Shown here: piece after piece, positions 12,734-23,388 of the stretch
How the letters are laid out: every line of letters begins with the position of its first letter
How positions within the stretch are numbered: position 1 is the first letter of the stretch
Origin: Diprion similis
Lineage: Eukaryota; Arthropoda; Insecta; Hymenoptera; Diprionidae
Assembly (NCBI RefSeq): GCF_021155765.1
Contig: NC_060108.1
Span: 8,219,425-8,283,424, forward strand
Direction of reading: 5' to 3'
DNA: 64,000 nt
Program-made: the position numbers and the translations under genes
The notes under the pieces: model-generated
What the model was told of the DNA's origin: nothing
Databases searched by the model: none
The model's input: the letters and a program-made list of their open reading frames with translations, nothing else

Positions 12734-13554
12734 CTTTCACTAGCGCTCTTTTCCTGAACACGGTCGCATAGCGCGGCTGCCGTGTGATTCTCTTGTTATT
12801 TCGCAGACTATTAATATCGTCTGCCGCATTCGACGGCAACTTGATAAGTTTCCCTGTCAAAATAAAAATCATTAGACTGTTAATACTTTAGACGAAGAAT
12901 CATTGGCCTCAAAAGATAATTCTGCTCATCACAATAATCACGAACCCACAAACATCCAAGGACTTAGATGTACTCCCAGTTGATCCGCGAGCACGCTGTT
13001 GTATGATTCGATGGCATTGTTTGTACGTCGAGACAAGCCGAAGACGCTAAAGCCAACCGGCCTTACTATTGTTAAAAAAGCTGAGAGTGAAGTCTGCAAT
13101 TCCCGCGGTGGATCGGTTTTCAAACGCTGAAATTCAGCTTCAATCGTGGTACTTGGTAAGTATGCCAAAGCCATGATTTTTTTCAAAAAAACCTTGGCGA
13201 CTGCATTCCCGTCTATCACAGGCCTCAGACGTAAAGTTTTGACTTTCTTCAGCAAAGCCTTATACACAATAATTATAAGCAATTGAAACAATGATAAGTA
13301 TTATACTAACTGTTGTGTTTAAAAACAAGAATAAAGAAACAAAAAAAAATACCTACTCGATCATAATGTACGCTACAGCCTGTCACGTGTGCATTAATGA
13401 AGACGTCTCAGCAAGCGTTTCGTAATGCTAGCTCAAAATCACTCATCAAAACCTTCACCGATGCCCCATCTATGAGCTGTGCTATTTGCGTCAACACTGC
13501 TGTATATCTGACCTGAGTCTTGTTGCACATTAAGGCATGCGCAAAAGGTAGGGC
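12734..13554 (-). pseudogene. Mutator-like (MULE) transposase, catalytic-domain exons
   Basis: Exons on the minus strand: 13554-13353 (LPFAHALMCNKTQ, then LMSDFELALRNA, then an in-frame TGA and GCSVHYDR), 13258-12938 (MALAYLP, then VFGLSRRTNNAIESYNSVL and LGVHLSPWMF) and 12853-12734 (GKLIKLPSNAADDINSL, donor GTTTGT). The SDFE motif is the second catalytic aspartate block of MULE enzymes, GC-x-H-Y fits the conserved C/H region, and RTNNAIES matches the family's conserved RTNN-E motif. The first aspartate exon and the N-terminal zinc (FLYWCH/WRKY-type) exon were not found upstream. The TGA marks it as decayed. Exons at 7475-6201 likely continue the gene. Confidence 0.7.
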
Positions 13555-15037
13555 CTGGAAAAAACAGTTACGTAAAATAAAGCTAACTATTTAACCGTAG
13601 AACCTCATTTGCCTGGAAACACCATACATAAGGGTCTGGTGGACCTAGTACCTACAGAAATTGTGTTTTTAGGTAACCGTAGAAACCACTGCAAGGAAAT
13701 AAAGTTTTTCGATACAAGATGCCACGTATAACGAACTCTATTACTTGCAACGGCTGCATTGAATGTCGATTGTGCTTGCGTACCTTCTTCGCACGTACAT
13801 GCGGATAAAAGACTCCGTTCAAAGCCGGTAAATGGTGTGCAAAGAATGACTTTGAGTGGCGTCTGGGTTGTAGGTCGGCGTTCCGGGTTGGTTATGAGCG
13901 TGTTTGGCTGACCTTCGTTACGGCGATCGTCTTATCCGGCTGCTTGCCTTTTCTTCAGAGTCTCGCACGGAAGTGACCACTCTGGCCGACCCGGCGCGTC
14001 TTCGGGTGCGCCCGCGCCGATTCGGCCGTGTTCGATGTCGCTCCGCGGGTTTGGGGCTTATTGTGACGTGCACGCGGTGGTACAACGTCACATTACCATA
14101 CGATCATTTCAATATGTGAAAATCAACTTTAGATGTAAAAGTTAAGGTCAACATGAACTTACGTTCGACTTTGTGTCTAACGATTTCGACTTTGTGTCTA
14201 ACGATTGAAAAGATCAGAATCTATTATCTATATATTAAGTCTATTTTCCATCCTTGTCAATCAACACGACGAAACAATCGTCAGGGTACTGACAGTTTTG
14301 CAGCACAATGCATATCTAGTTTTGCTGTAATTAAACGACGTTATTGTCATGTATTAATATGCCTACTACTCACCGACTCCTGTTTGCGGATCCCAGTCAT
14401 TGTTCGAAGTCGTTATTTCTCTGAATTAACAGTGTTATCTGGAACATGCATGTTGGTTTGATACGACAAAACACAATATTTTCGATCATCGAAATTGCTT
14501 ATTTTTATGTCTGTTATGATTATGATGAACATTTTCAACTGAATCATGCATATTGACTTGATAGTACAAATAACAGCATACAGCAAATAACAGCAAATAA
14601 GCATTCCATTTTTGATAACATTAATTAAATCGACTGAATGAATAATTCCACTGTCTCACTGTGCGTCGTGTCTTGAACCTTTCTCGATGCCGACTAACAA
14701 TAAGACTGGAACCAGCTATTGTCGAAGAACATAGCATAGTAACAAACGGATTATCATTTATATATCACTCACTCAATAAATCATCACACGTCTGTAAGAC
14801 AGAAACTCGCGCGACGACATACACCGTCAAAACACCATCGCTTCCCTGTTGAGAAAAGAGGATTTCGAAAGGACGTAATAGTTTGAATATCGACGACAGC
14901 GCTAATCCTAAGGTGCTTATAAAGACACGTTGTACACCTCGAAAACGCGGGGATGCAAAACTCCTATACCCCTCAAGCGACCAGAGTGAAACTTGGGTAA
15001 TTAATGCCTCATTTTGGCAAAAAGTGGAGCGTCTTTG
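13555..15037. other. non-coding stretch with a GC-rich patch (about 13850-14095)
   Basis: The patch is strongly CpG-rich against AT-rich surroundings and ends in a small hairpin (TGTGACGT, 15-nt loop, ACGTCACA). It may be the end of an LTR or another transposon fragment. The short frames over it resemble nothing I know. Near 14161-14210 a block TTCGACTTTGTGTCTAACGA occurs twice in tandem; a related copy is at 16441-16470. Confidence 0.4.
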
Positions 15038-16476
15038 TACTTTTTCAAAATTCGGAAAAAAATTTTACAAATTGGTTACCACCCACAGAAATTGACCAAA
15101 TTTTCACAGTTGCACGGAATAGATCGAACTATCCGGTATGATGCCACTCGGCGGTGATGAAACACACATTTTGAGCCCAGTTCCATGAGATTTGATGGTG
15201 AATTGAGGAAATGGCAGCTGATCTGGTTTTCGATTACGAAGTACACCGAAATCTCATTTTGGCGACATTTGTTACCAACATTACGCGCATGCCGGTGATG
15301 TATGCGTATAATGTCGGTAAAAAATTACTGGCAGGCGTGAAAGATCGGTAACAAGTGTCGCCAAAATGAGATTTTGGTGTTCTTCATAATCGAAAACCAG
15401 ATCAGCTGCCATTTCGTCATTTCACCATCAAATCTCATGGACCTGGGCTCAAAATGTGTGTTTTATCACCGCCGAGTGGCATCATACCGGATAGTTCGAT
15501 CTATTCCGTGCAACTGTGTAAATTTGGTCAATTTTTGTGCGTGGTAACCAATCTGTAAAATATTTTTCCAAATTTTGAAAAAGTAAAAACAGTGCCAATC
15601 TCAAGTACAAAAATATTCATAGTTGAATTAACAAACGGTAATAATAATTACTTTTCAACATAACAACAACAATGTAAGGAATATCAACATTGATGTGGAC
15701 AATAATAATACGTCCCCCATATCAACCCAGTTTTTTTTTTATAGTCTTAAGAATTTCTGAACAATTAATGACCGATACTTGATGTGAAGATGTAAAGATC
15801 GGATTTGCCATGAGCTGTGGATAGGACAGTGAAGAAGATTTCTCGGAATGGAAATAATTAAATTAGATTCATATTCCTTTATTCATAATAATATAGTTCA
15901 ATCAAAACGATATCCGATCCAGAACACACACAAACGTGCAGAAAACGCGGAAAGTGACTGTTGCAACCGAAAGATGAGAATAAGTTCGGCCTCCGTCTGA
16001 TAATTTGATTCGTGTAATTGTTGATTTAACGTGTGTCAACTGGCAAAAGGACAGAGCAGTCATCAAAATATTGACAGTATTAACAAATATCAACCCTACG
16101 TTCTACTGTATGATATTACGTCATATTACGTTTATATTTAATGTAAATATTAGATTATTATTATTTGCGGCAAGTTATCAATTTGTAACAAACACTTTAA
16201 GCTGTAAAATTTATACGAATGATGGCCATACAATTATGCAAGTATGTAAAAATGAACGTATCATGTTGAAATTAACGTCAATGGAAAAATGACTTCCGCC
16301 CGCCTGACGCTGACGGTCGACCGAAGTCCGGCGCGCGCCGGACTCGTAACCGTGGCTCGGTGGCCAAGTGACACAAGACTCTGAAATGCAAAAAATAAAA
16401 TTGTCAGACATAAAGAAGTCAACATCAACGTGTACATATGTTCGACTTTGTGTTTAAAGATTGAAAAGATCGGAAT
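14142..16476 (+). repeat. dispersed direct repeat copies (14142-14220 and 16416-16476)
   Basis: Both share GTTCGACTTTGTGT-(C/T)-TAA, then GATTGAAAAGATC and GAAT, preceded by GTCAACAT. Both follow a GC-rich patch, so they may be two fragments of one repeat family. Confidence 0.5.
15038..15585. mobile_element. foldback (MITE-like) element with 239-bp arms
   Basis: Left arm 15038-15276 (TACTTTTTCAAAAT to GTTACC) pairs with right arm 15347-15585 (GGTAAC to ATTTTGAAAAAGTA) around a 70-bp loop. The arms have equal length and only scattered mismatches by eye. No coding capacity and no convincing target duplication. Superfamily unknown. Confidence 0.8.
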
Positions 16477-17179
16477 TTATTGACGTACCCAAGCATATGG
16501 TAACTCTTATTATTGATTTCGGAAATCTTATAATAAAATTTCTAAATCTTGTCACGATTGCTGCAGATTTTACTCCAAAAAAATATCAACCATCCCAATA
16601 CCATAACCATCTATCAAACATAAATGAATATTATAAATATGAACCATGCACCAAAAACAAAAATTGCCAAGAAACATGACAGGATAGTCAACAGAGTAAT
16701 AACAGTTATGCATCACAGCGCAGTCCAAGTTTTTCTCCAAGTGAACGACGCTCTTGCCATCTATTCGTATGTGTATTATGCCAGCTATTCGTTTTAGTTT
16801 TGTCTTAACAATCGGGCAATTTTTTAAAATAATAATAATACTAATTCAATTGTATGTTTACTGTTGCTAGGTCTCGTAAGAACTGAATAAAATAAAAAAA
16901 AATAAAAGTGGAAGTGGCACAGATGTAGTTTATAAAAGCACTTGGCCATACTTCTCTGCACTCCAATTTTTGATCCCTGGACTTGTTAATAGGTCTACGA
17001 CATCAAACATTGTAAGTAAAGAACTAAATTATTTTTTTATTAACCATTTATGTATGTTTATTTCGCACAAGTAATATTCAGCAACAAATAGAAAACATTT
17101 GTTTCGATTTCTTAGATGTGTCTGTATTGCCAAGAAACTTCTCCACGGCCAGTTAGGAAATAATCTTTACATTCATCTC
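15586..17179. other. AT-rich stretch without genes
   Basis: Contains a GC island near 16290-16370 with a perfect 20-bp palindrome at 16325-16344 (AGTCCGGCGCGCGCCGGACT), and the second copy of the short dispersed repeat. No coding frame is recognisable. Confidence 0.4.
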
Positions 17180-17414
17180 TTACATTTTTCTGAGAAGTAG
17201 TATAATATGTGCCGTTCCTTGATGCAACGAAAAAGAGGAGTTTTCTGGGCTATCGTTATGCCAATCTCCCGGTCGGATATTCCGATTTTCTGTATCTTCA
17301 GTATCGATAGACCCAGGGTAAAAGTAAGCTGAACGTGATTCGTTCGTAGATAACAAAAAATTATGCAACGTACATATCGCCAGTATAATATTCTCTACCG
17401 TGTTGGGACAAAGA
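17180..17414 (-). pseudogene. PIF/Harbinger transposase, C-terminal piece downstream of an insertion
   Basis: The frame from 17414 reads NLCPNTVENIILAICTLHNFL and ends at HQGTAHIILLLRKM. The C-LHNFL motif is typical of the end of Harbinger (HARBI1-like) nucleases. It joins the exon at 18990-18474 exactly across the piggyBac derivative 17419-18469 and its target TTAA, so both are one exon split by insertion. Confidence 0.8.
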
Positions 17415-17418
17415 TTAA

Positions 17419-18469
17419 CCCTTTAACAGCCACGCCTATTTCTGGTTGACTCAAAATTATTTCCTCCGGCAGTGTATCTGAAAAACGATTGAATATGAAT
17501 GTCCAACCATAATTTTGTCGATAAAGGCCTGCAAAGTAGTATTTTTGAACTGTAGCAAATTTGCTACATTGGCGGTTCAGGGATATAAATTATACATATT
17601 TTAGATATTTGAAAAAGCTAAAATGAACATTTGTTTATCTTATCGGATCACAATAATATTCTTAGAATAATCTTACAGTACCACCAGTTTCCGTGGAAAT
17701 TGTAAAAACAATTGTTTTTGGCGTTCTGGCACAGGTGCATGTTGCATTTGCAGCATTCAATCTTCGAAAACCCGGTCTTGCAATGTTTGCACCGCTGCCT
17801 TTCCCCGTCAAAAACAGCCCAGTGCCCTACACCATCAGTTCGGACTAGTTCTTGTGGTCTAGGGCCTTGTAGAGTGTGGAATTTTGTAATCGTTTCGCGA
17901 CTTGGAAGACGACTACGGTTCTGTTTACCACACTTCACCAATCCGTCCGCGATAGAACATCGGAATTCTTTTAGACTCATTGTTTTTGCCTAAACAAAAA
18001 TAACAAAAAAGATTGAAAAACAAAATACAAAAAATTAAAACGTTGAACCAAAAATTTGGTATTTTATACACCTGAATGGCCAGTGTAGCAAATTTGCTAC
18101 TAATGTTTTCACACCCTCAGTTCGAACTATTATTCTAATGCAAAAAAAAATCTCCAAGGCTTAGTTGGACGAGTCAAGCTTATTTTATACAATTCTATCA
18201 AAATATATATCAAAAATGGCTATTTACTCACTTTTTTTTACAAAAATTGGCAGCAGATGCGAGCGTCGTAAATTTTCACAAGAACATTGTTGCAATACTA
18301 ACAAAATTCTTATGTTTACGTTCAAATATGATGCTATCCCGGCGTTTGTAGTTCCATACAGCATAGATTGATGAAACCATGAAGTAGCCTGCCCGCTATA
18401 TTATTCTTACGCTTTTACTGACGGGGTCAAAGTGAACGTAGCAAATTTGCTACAGTGGCAGTTAAAGGG
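17419..18469 (-). mobile_element. internally deleted piggyBac element inserted in a Harbinger exon
   Basis: Ends are CCCTTTAACAGCCAC and, inverted, GTGGCAGTTAAAGGG, flanked by TTAA (17415-17418) and TCAA (18470-18473, one change). A palindromic GTAGCAAATTTGCTAC motif occurs near both ends (about 17547, 18084 and 18437), a likely subterminal transposase-binding repeat. At 1,051 bp it is too short for a full transposase and retains only the C-terminal coding part. It differs in sequence from the piggyBac at 8031-11520. Confidence 0.85.
17648..17980 (-). pseudogene. piggyBac transposase C-terminal fragment
   Basis: The 110-residue frame begins MSLKEFRCSIADGLV, continues with RTDGVGHWAVFDGERQRC, and ends with a cysteine-rich region (CKHCKTGF, CCKCNMHLC, NCFYNFH). 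This is the tail and zinc domain of a PGBD-like piggyBac transposase. The catalytic core with all three aspartates is absent. Its host element depended on an enzyme made elsewhere. Confidence 0.85.
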
Positions 18470-18473
18470 TCAA

Positions 18474-18990
18474 TAGGCCTTCGTAGAACTCGAAATGTAT
18501 TGGCGATAATTCCAAATGCATTTTCGACAATTCTATGCGCTCTTGAGAGCCTATAATTGAATAATAGATTTGGTGCTGGTTGATTGCGGAAGGGATAGCG
18601 TTTTAAAATATACGATCTCATTACAAATGCATCGTCAGCAACGAACACATAGGGAACGGGAATTTCTCTTCCAGGCAAAGGTTCTGGCGGTGGTAATCGC
18701 ACAGTGTTTTCTTCCAGACCTTTTTTCAGAGACGAATTTTCGAAAACTCCGCCGTCAGATGCTCGGCCATTATACCCTACATCTATATACGTAAATTTGT
18801 AATTTGCATCGACGGTCGCCATCAGAATTATGCTATGAGTTCCTTTGTAGTTATAATAAGTACTTCCACTATTGTTCGGAGCTTGGATGACAAAGTGTTT
18901 CCCATCAAGGGCACCTAAGTAATGAGGAAAATTCCATCGCTCATTGAAGGTTTCAGAAATTCGTAACCAATCTTCTGCAGTATTCGGGAA
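18474..18990 (-). pseudogene. PIF/Harbinger transposase, nuclease-domain exon
   Basis: DDE nuclease of the Harbinger group, which normally acts with a separate Myb/MADF-type DNA-binding protein. The exon starts after an acceptor CAG at 18991-18993 and reads FPNTAEDWLRISE and NFPHYLGALDGKHFVIQ (first Asp), YNGRASDGGVFENS (second Asp), YVFVADDAF, then SRAHRIVENAFGI (Glu) and RVLRRPI. It is then cut by the piggyBac derivative. All three catalytic residues are intact, so before the insertion it may have been functional. Upstream exons are not found in order; the nearest candidate is 20734-20399. Confidence 0.88.
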
Positions 18991-19125
18991 CTGGAAGGAA
19001 TTATAGGAATAAGATAAATACTGTTGCTTTATAATCATTTTACGTAACATATGAATAAATGAATCAGCGTATTATGTAATCGTGAATGTTATTATTTAAC
19101 GTTTTAAATACCTATATGTGATTAG

Positions 19126-19671
19126 GCCGATGAAGACGAAGATGCTCATGGTGACGATGGAAACAACGCAGAAACTCTAGAGCAAGAGACGGAAAAAAAC
19201 ACGGATGATCGGAGTAAACACCCTCTCGAACACGAAACAATTGAAAAAACGGGCTCGAAACGTAAATCAATCGCAAACGCAAAATCCGATGATGACCATT
19301 CCAAAGTATTAAAACGTGCATTAGAAATAATGTAGAAGCAGCCAGACGGGAATGACCGTTTCGGAGAATCCGTGGCTATGGAGCTCAGGAGTTTGCGGTT
19401 TGATTCTAATAGGAGAAGACTAAAATCTGAAATTAGAAGAGCGATCGCTCGCATTGCCGACGAAGACGATACCAATGACTCTACTCCCGCATCTATAGTA
19501 CCCTCGCCATGTCCATCGCCGTATATGGTGCCAATACCGTCACCATCGCCATCGTCAATAACACACCCACAGTCATCCGGAATTTTTACGCAGGATATGA
19601 CACACCAATACAATCAAACATCTACATCAAATATGACTTTTGATAGGCAAACTGACTTCCTACAACTGTAA
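19126..19671 (+). pseudogene. MADF/BESS-type partner protein of a Harbinger element, last exon
   Basis: Plus-strand exon after an acceptor TTAG. It reads an acidic stretch (ADEDEDAHGDD), SKRKSIANAKSDDDHSK, an in-frame TAG at 19333-19335, then FGESVAMELRSLRFDSNRRR, which resembles a BESS-like motif, and a Ser/Pro-rich tail ending at 19671. Harbinger elements usually carry such a DNA-binding second gene, and the transposase fragments lie on both sides. The preceding exons with the MADF/SANT domain are missing. The family call is an inference from the BESS-like stretch and the context. Confidence 0.55.
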
Positions 19672-20398
19672 AGTTTATTCACATTTTTTTTCTATTTTTC
19701 ATAGCTGCGTCTTCGTTTCATTTAATTAATTAATATAACCATTTTATTTACCCTCAAATATTCTCTCTTCAGGACGTCATAAATAGCTCTCGTTGTTTCA
19801 GTCACTATTCGACTGATTGTACAAACAGGTATTCGGAATAAAAATTGTAAACTGCTGTAAGAATCACCTGAGACACATTCGTCCAAATTTCAAAGCCAGA
19901 TATTTTATCGTAATAAATATGCATTACGAACCACAAGCATTACGAACCACAAAATTTCACAGATTTTGCTTGCAAAAAAATCAGATCCATGCTTTGAACG
20001 GCGTTTTGAAGTAAACAAGTCTATCTTTGTTTCGATTTTTTTTTAAATTAATGTAATATTTTTGCGGATGCAAAATACTGCATGGATAGGAAGAAAAAAT
20101 GAACATGCAAGATTTTTATTTTTTGAAACTCCTTCAACGAAATCGATTTATAATTTTTTTCAACCGAGATCTGCAACTTTTTGGCCAAGTACAAATTTCG
20201 ATCGATGCATTCAACCTTAATAAGCGGATAATGTACGTTCACTATTAAAATATCCTCGAATAATTTCAACTTATGTTTTGAATCTCACTATTCGCTAGAA
20301 TAAAGTGAAAAAAAAGAATAAATGCGAGAACATTAATTTTTGAACGTTGTCTATGTATTTCAATCCCAACTTCAAAACACCCATAAATATTATACGCA
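19672..20398. other. AT-rich stretch without genes
   Basis: Lies between Harbinger fragments. The middle transposase exon expected here (the GDSYKSL-like block) was not found. No repeat seen. Confidence 0.35.
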
Positions 20399-20734
20399 TT
20401 TTTATACCAACCGGATGCTAAAAAGCGAAGGATTACCACCATGCGTTCTTTTACTGGAATAGCCTGTCTCATTGGCGTATCTTTTTTTGCGATTTTCGGA
20501 CCAACTAATTGTATTAGTTGTTCTAATCGCACTGCAGTCATTCGAATAAAATTTCGAAATTGGCACTTGTCCTCGATTTCTAATTCACGAACAAGATGAT
20601 TAGTGACGCCAAGTTGCTGTCTTCGCGATACCCATGATTTGACCCAGCAGCTTCTTTTAGTTTTTTTCTTTTTTTTTAAGAATTTCCAATGCAACTATTA
20701 TTGCTGCAGCAGTTCGTTGTTCATGAGAAGACAT
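20399..20734 (-). pseudogene. PIF/Harbinger transposase, N-terminal exon
   Basis: Likely start ATG at 20734 (MSSHEQRTAAA). The frame shifts in a lysine/poly-A run near 20670, then reads CWVKSWVSRRQQLG, LVRELEIEDKCQFRNFIRM, LIQLVGPKIAKKDTPMRQA and VKERMVVILRFLAS before a GT donor. This is the conserved N-terminal part of Harbinger transposases. It has the same strand and order as 18990-17180 and could be exon 1 of that gene with the middle exon lost; a separate element is also possible. Confidence 0.8.
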
Positions 20735-21290
20735 CTCGAAGGATACTGACACGACTTGCGATGGAACATTCATAAACTACTGATGCTCTCCAGTGGACAT
20801 GGTCTTGAGAGTTAATTCGCGGCAGCAACTCTCCGGCCACTGTCTGTACTGTTCGTGAAAGTGAAACTTGCAAAAAAATACTCTCACATGAAAGCAGTAC
20901 TCTTGAGAGCAACTCTCAGAATTTTCTCTCACGTGGACAGGCACCTGAAGCTTCTGACCCTCGTTTTTAAATAAAGTGTAACAATATATATCGGTAAATG
21001 GCCAGATAAAACTCGCGAGCTTGGTGTTGGGCGTGTGGAACGCATTATGAACCACCGTTTATTTAACAGAATTGAAACTATGAACTTTAATTAACCGAAC
21101 TTTTCGGAAAGAGATTCAATTTACAATATTTCGTCAACACGTCAATGTAATTCAATATTCGTTCACTAAATCTTCATTCCTCTTTTTGGAAACAGCCAGC
21201 CTTCGAAATAATAGAAGCACGCCACGGCAAATCTACTCTTTCATAATCTTCGACACGGCCAGACTGACTTTCACATGTCCTTGTGTGCTA
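20735..21290. other. region upstream of the Harbinger N-terminal exon
   Basis: Contains repeated CTTGAGAG and GAGAGCAACTCTC-like motifs between 20770 and 20930, possible subterminal repeats of the Harbinger element. No terminal inverted repeat was identified. Confidence 0.3.
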
Positions 21291-21293
21291 TTA

Positions 21294-21296
<3 letters not shown>

Positions 21297-21367
<71 letters not shown>
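21297..21367. repeat. (AT)n microsatellite
   Basis: About 35 uninterrupted AT units. Confidence 0.97.
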
Positions 21368-21375
<8 letters not shown>

Positions 21376-21499
21376 TGTTTCATTTCATGCGTATAACATC
21401 TGTATATAAACAACTATCGTAAGACGTCTACCAAAAACGTTGAATAAACCGATATAAAGGCGGACATTCTTCGTATTAAAATACATAGGTGCTGCACGT

Positions 21500-22090
21500 T
21501 AATTCTACTAAATGAAACGTTTTTTCTTAACGAATTTCATACGCTTTATATACTGGCATTGTTTATTGGGGTATCCCTATAAGAAAAAGTCTGGAGAAGT
21601 GAAATCCGGAGAACGTGCGGGCTAATTAATAGTTCCCCCACGTGCTATTGAACGGCCAGGATGATTTCTTTCTAATATTTCTCCAGCTAAAACTGAAAAA
21701 TGGGCCGAACAACCATCGTGTTGATACCACATATTCATTCGTTCTGCAATAGGTATGTCTTCGAGCAATATCGGTAATTCTCGATCTGAAAAGTCTCTGT
21801 ACTTTTGTCAATTAAGTGTGCCTTCAATGATGTATGGTCCAATTATCCGACCCCGGTAAATTCCACACCAAACGTTCACACTCCATGGCCGTTGATGTTC
21901 TATTTCCCGTAGCCATCTTGGATTTTCTATTGCCCGGTAGTGCATATTGTGTCGATTAACTTGTCCATGATTTGTGAAAGTTGACGCATCTGCAAATAAT
22001 ATGTTCCGAAAGGAGGTGTTTTGTATTTACTGCAGTGCCCATTGACAAAACTCTAGTGCCATCATTTCGAACATTTTCTTTGAAATATTT
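21500..22090 (-). pseudogene. mariner-like (IS630/Tc1/mariner) transposase fragment
   Basis: The minus-strand frame reads LEFCQWALQ, stop, FRNILFADASTFTNHGQVN (first Asp block), NPRWLREIEHQRPWSVNVW, GIYRGRIIGPYIIEGTLN, stop, PILLEDIPIAERMNMWYQHD and GCSAHFSV (second Asp block), RSIARGGTIN, stop, PARSPDFTSPDFFL (third acidic block), stop. The order matches the catalytic half of insect mariner-like transposases. Four in-frame stops and no N-terminal helix-turn-helix: a dead fragment. No terminal repeats seen. Confidence 0.88.
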
Positions 22091-22393
22091 GTTGAGTTTC
22101 AATTTTAAGACACTGATGTACTCATACTTTTATACTCGAAATTGAATACTCTTTTTATTTTCAAGATAAAAAATATACCATCCCATTCAAAAAACCAAAG
22201 GTAACCTTCGTATCTCCTTGGCGCCTCCACTTAATAAAAATTCAAGCGCGCCAAGTTCTGTCCCTTTCAAAACCCTACCGCTCTCGTCTGAAACTTTTTT
22301 TGAGATTTTGCTTCGTTTTAGAGAAAATCGCTCTGGTCACTTTAAATGCCCCACCCTGTTATATGTATGGACGTGTAAAATATGAATATACAC

Positions 22394-23290
22394 CTATAAC
22401 TTCACAGAATATTCAAATATTGATTCTACCTCACCTGACCGATTCGGTTTGCCATTCGACACTGCCCCCGCGTGATACGAAATAGTCATTAAATTTCTCC
22501 CGTATTGCCATTGCTCCTGTTGATGAATTTTCTCCGCTATTCTGACTTTCGCATATTCAAGAATCGATATTTTTATCAGGACTTTTGTGCGATTATCGAT
22601 TGCCGCGTTACGCAAAAAGTTATGCAGACAACACGTGGCCAACAAAACTCTGTCAACATTCTCTGCGCTCATTCTTATTCGTCGTTGGTATATTCGAAAT
22701 CTTTGACTTGGCAGTCCAAACGCATTCTCTGACATTCGCCTTGCACGTGAGAGTCGATAATTAAAAATGAGTTTTTACTTGTCACCCCGTATCAGTGAAC
22801 GTGGAAACGGCAGTATAATGTTGCGTTTTAATGGAAAGGCTTCGTCACCCACGATCACATGTGGGAGTGGCTCATCACTTCCAGGTAATGGCTTGTCATC
22901 TAGAACATTAAATGTCCCATCGTTGGTAGCATTACCGAACTCGCTGTTCCTTTGTAAGCGTCAACATCAACGGCAATGAATCGGTAATCCGCATCTACAA
23001 GAGTTATGAGAACGATACTGAATGTACTCTTGTAATTGCAAAATAACGACCCTGTCTTCGCTGGCAATTGGATTACTATGTGCCTGCCGTTGAGAGCACC
23101 GATGCAATTCGGAAAATGCCATCCATTTTCAATGGATCTCCATGCTTCGGTGGTAGGCGCCGGCATTACGATCGTTGATAATCGCTCCCAAATTGTTGAG
23201 CATGTCAGATGCACAATTTCCCGTAAAGTTGTGTGTCCAAGGCGGTAACTGAACGCTATCGATTTAAACGAATCGCCAGTCCTCAGAAAC
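22394..23290 (-). pseudogene. PIF/Harbinger transposase, second copy
   Basis: The exon starts after an acceptor CAG at 23291-23293 with FLRTGDSFKSIAFSYRLG, then HFPNCIGALNGRHIVIQLP and DADYRFIAVDV. The frame then shifts near 22940 and continues as NATNDGTFNVLDDKPLPG, PHVIVGDEAF, a stop, IFNYRLSRARRMSENAFG, VLLATCCLHNFLR, ending at 22394. The first catalytic Asp is replaced by Asn (GALNGRH, where 18990-18474 has GALDGKH). The Glu block (MSENAFG) is kept. It is therefore dead by both frameshift and active-site change. The N-terminal exon is absent to the right. Confidence 0.87.
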
Positions 23291-23388
23291 CTGTAAAAAG
23301 GAACAGTGTTTAATGGAAGTACATATGTACATACTGTGACACTCGGCCAAGTGCACTTTATATATAATATATTTTTGTTGGGCTCCAA

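Noticed and set aside
21626..21811. 61-residue minus-strand frame in the mariner region
   Set aside because: It is an alternative frame of the mariner-like fragment, whose true frame carries the NHGQ and QHDG motifs.
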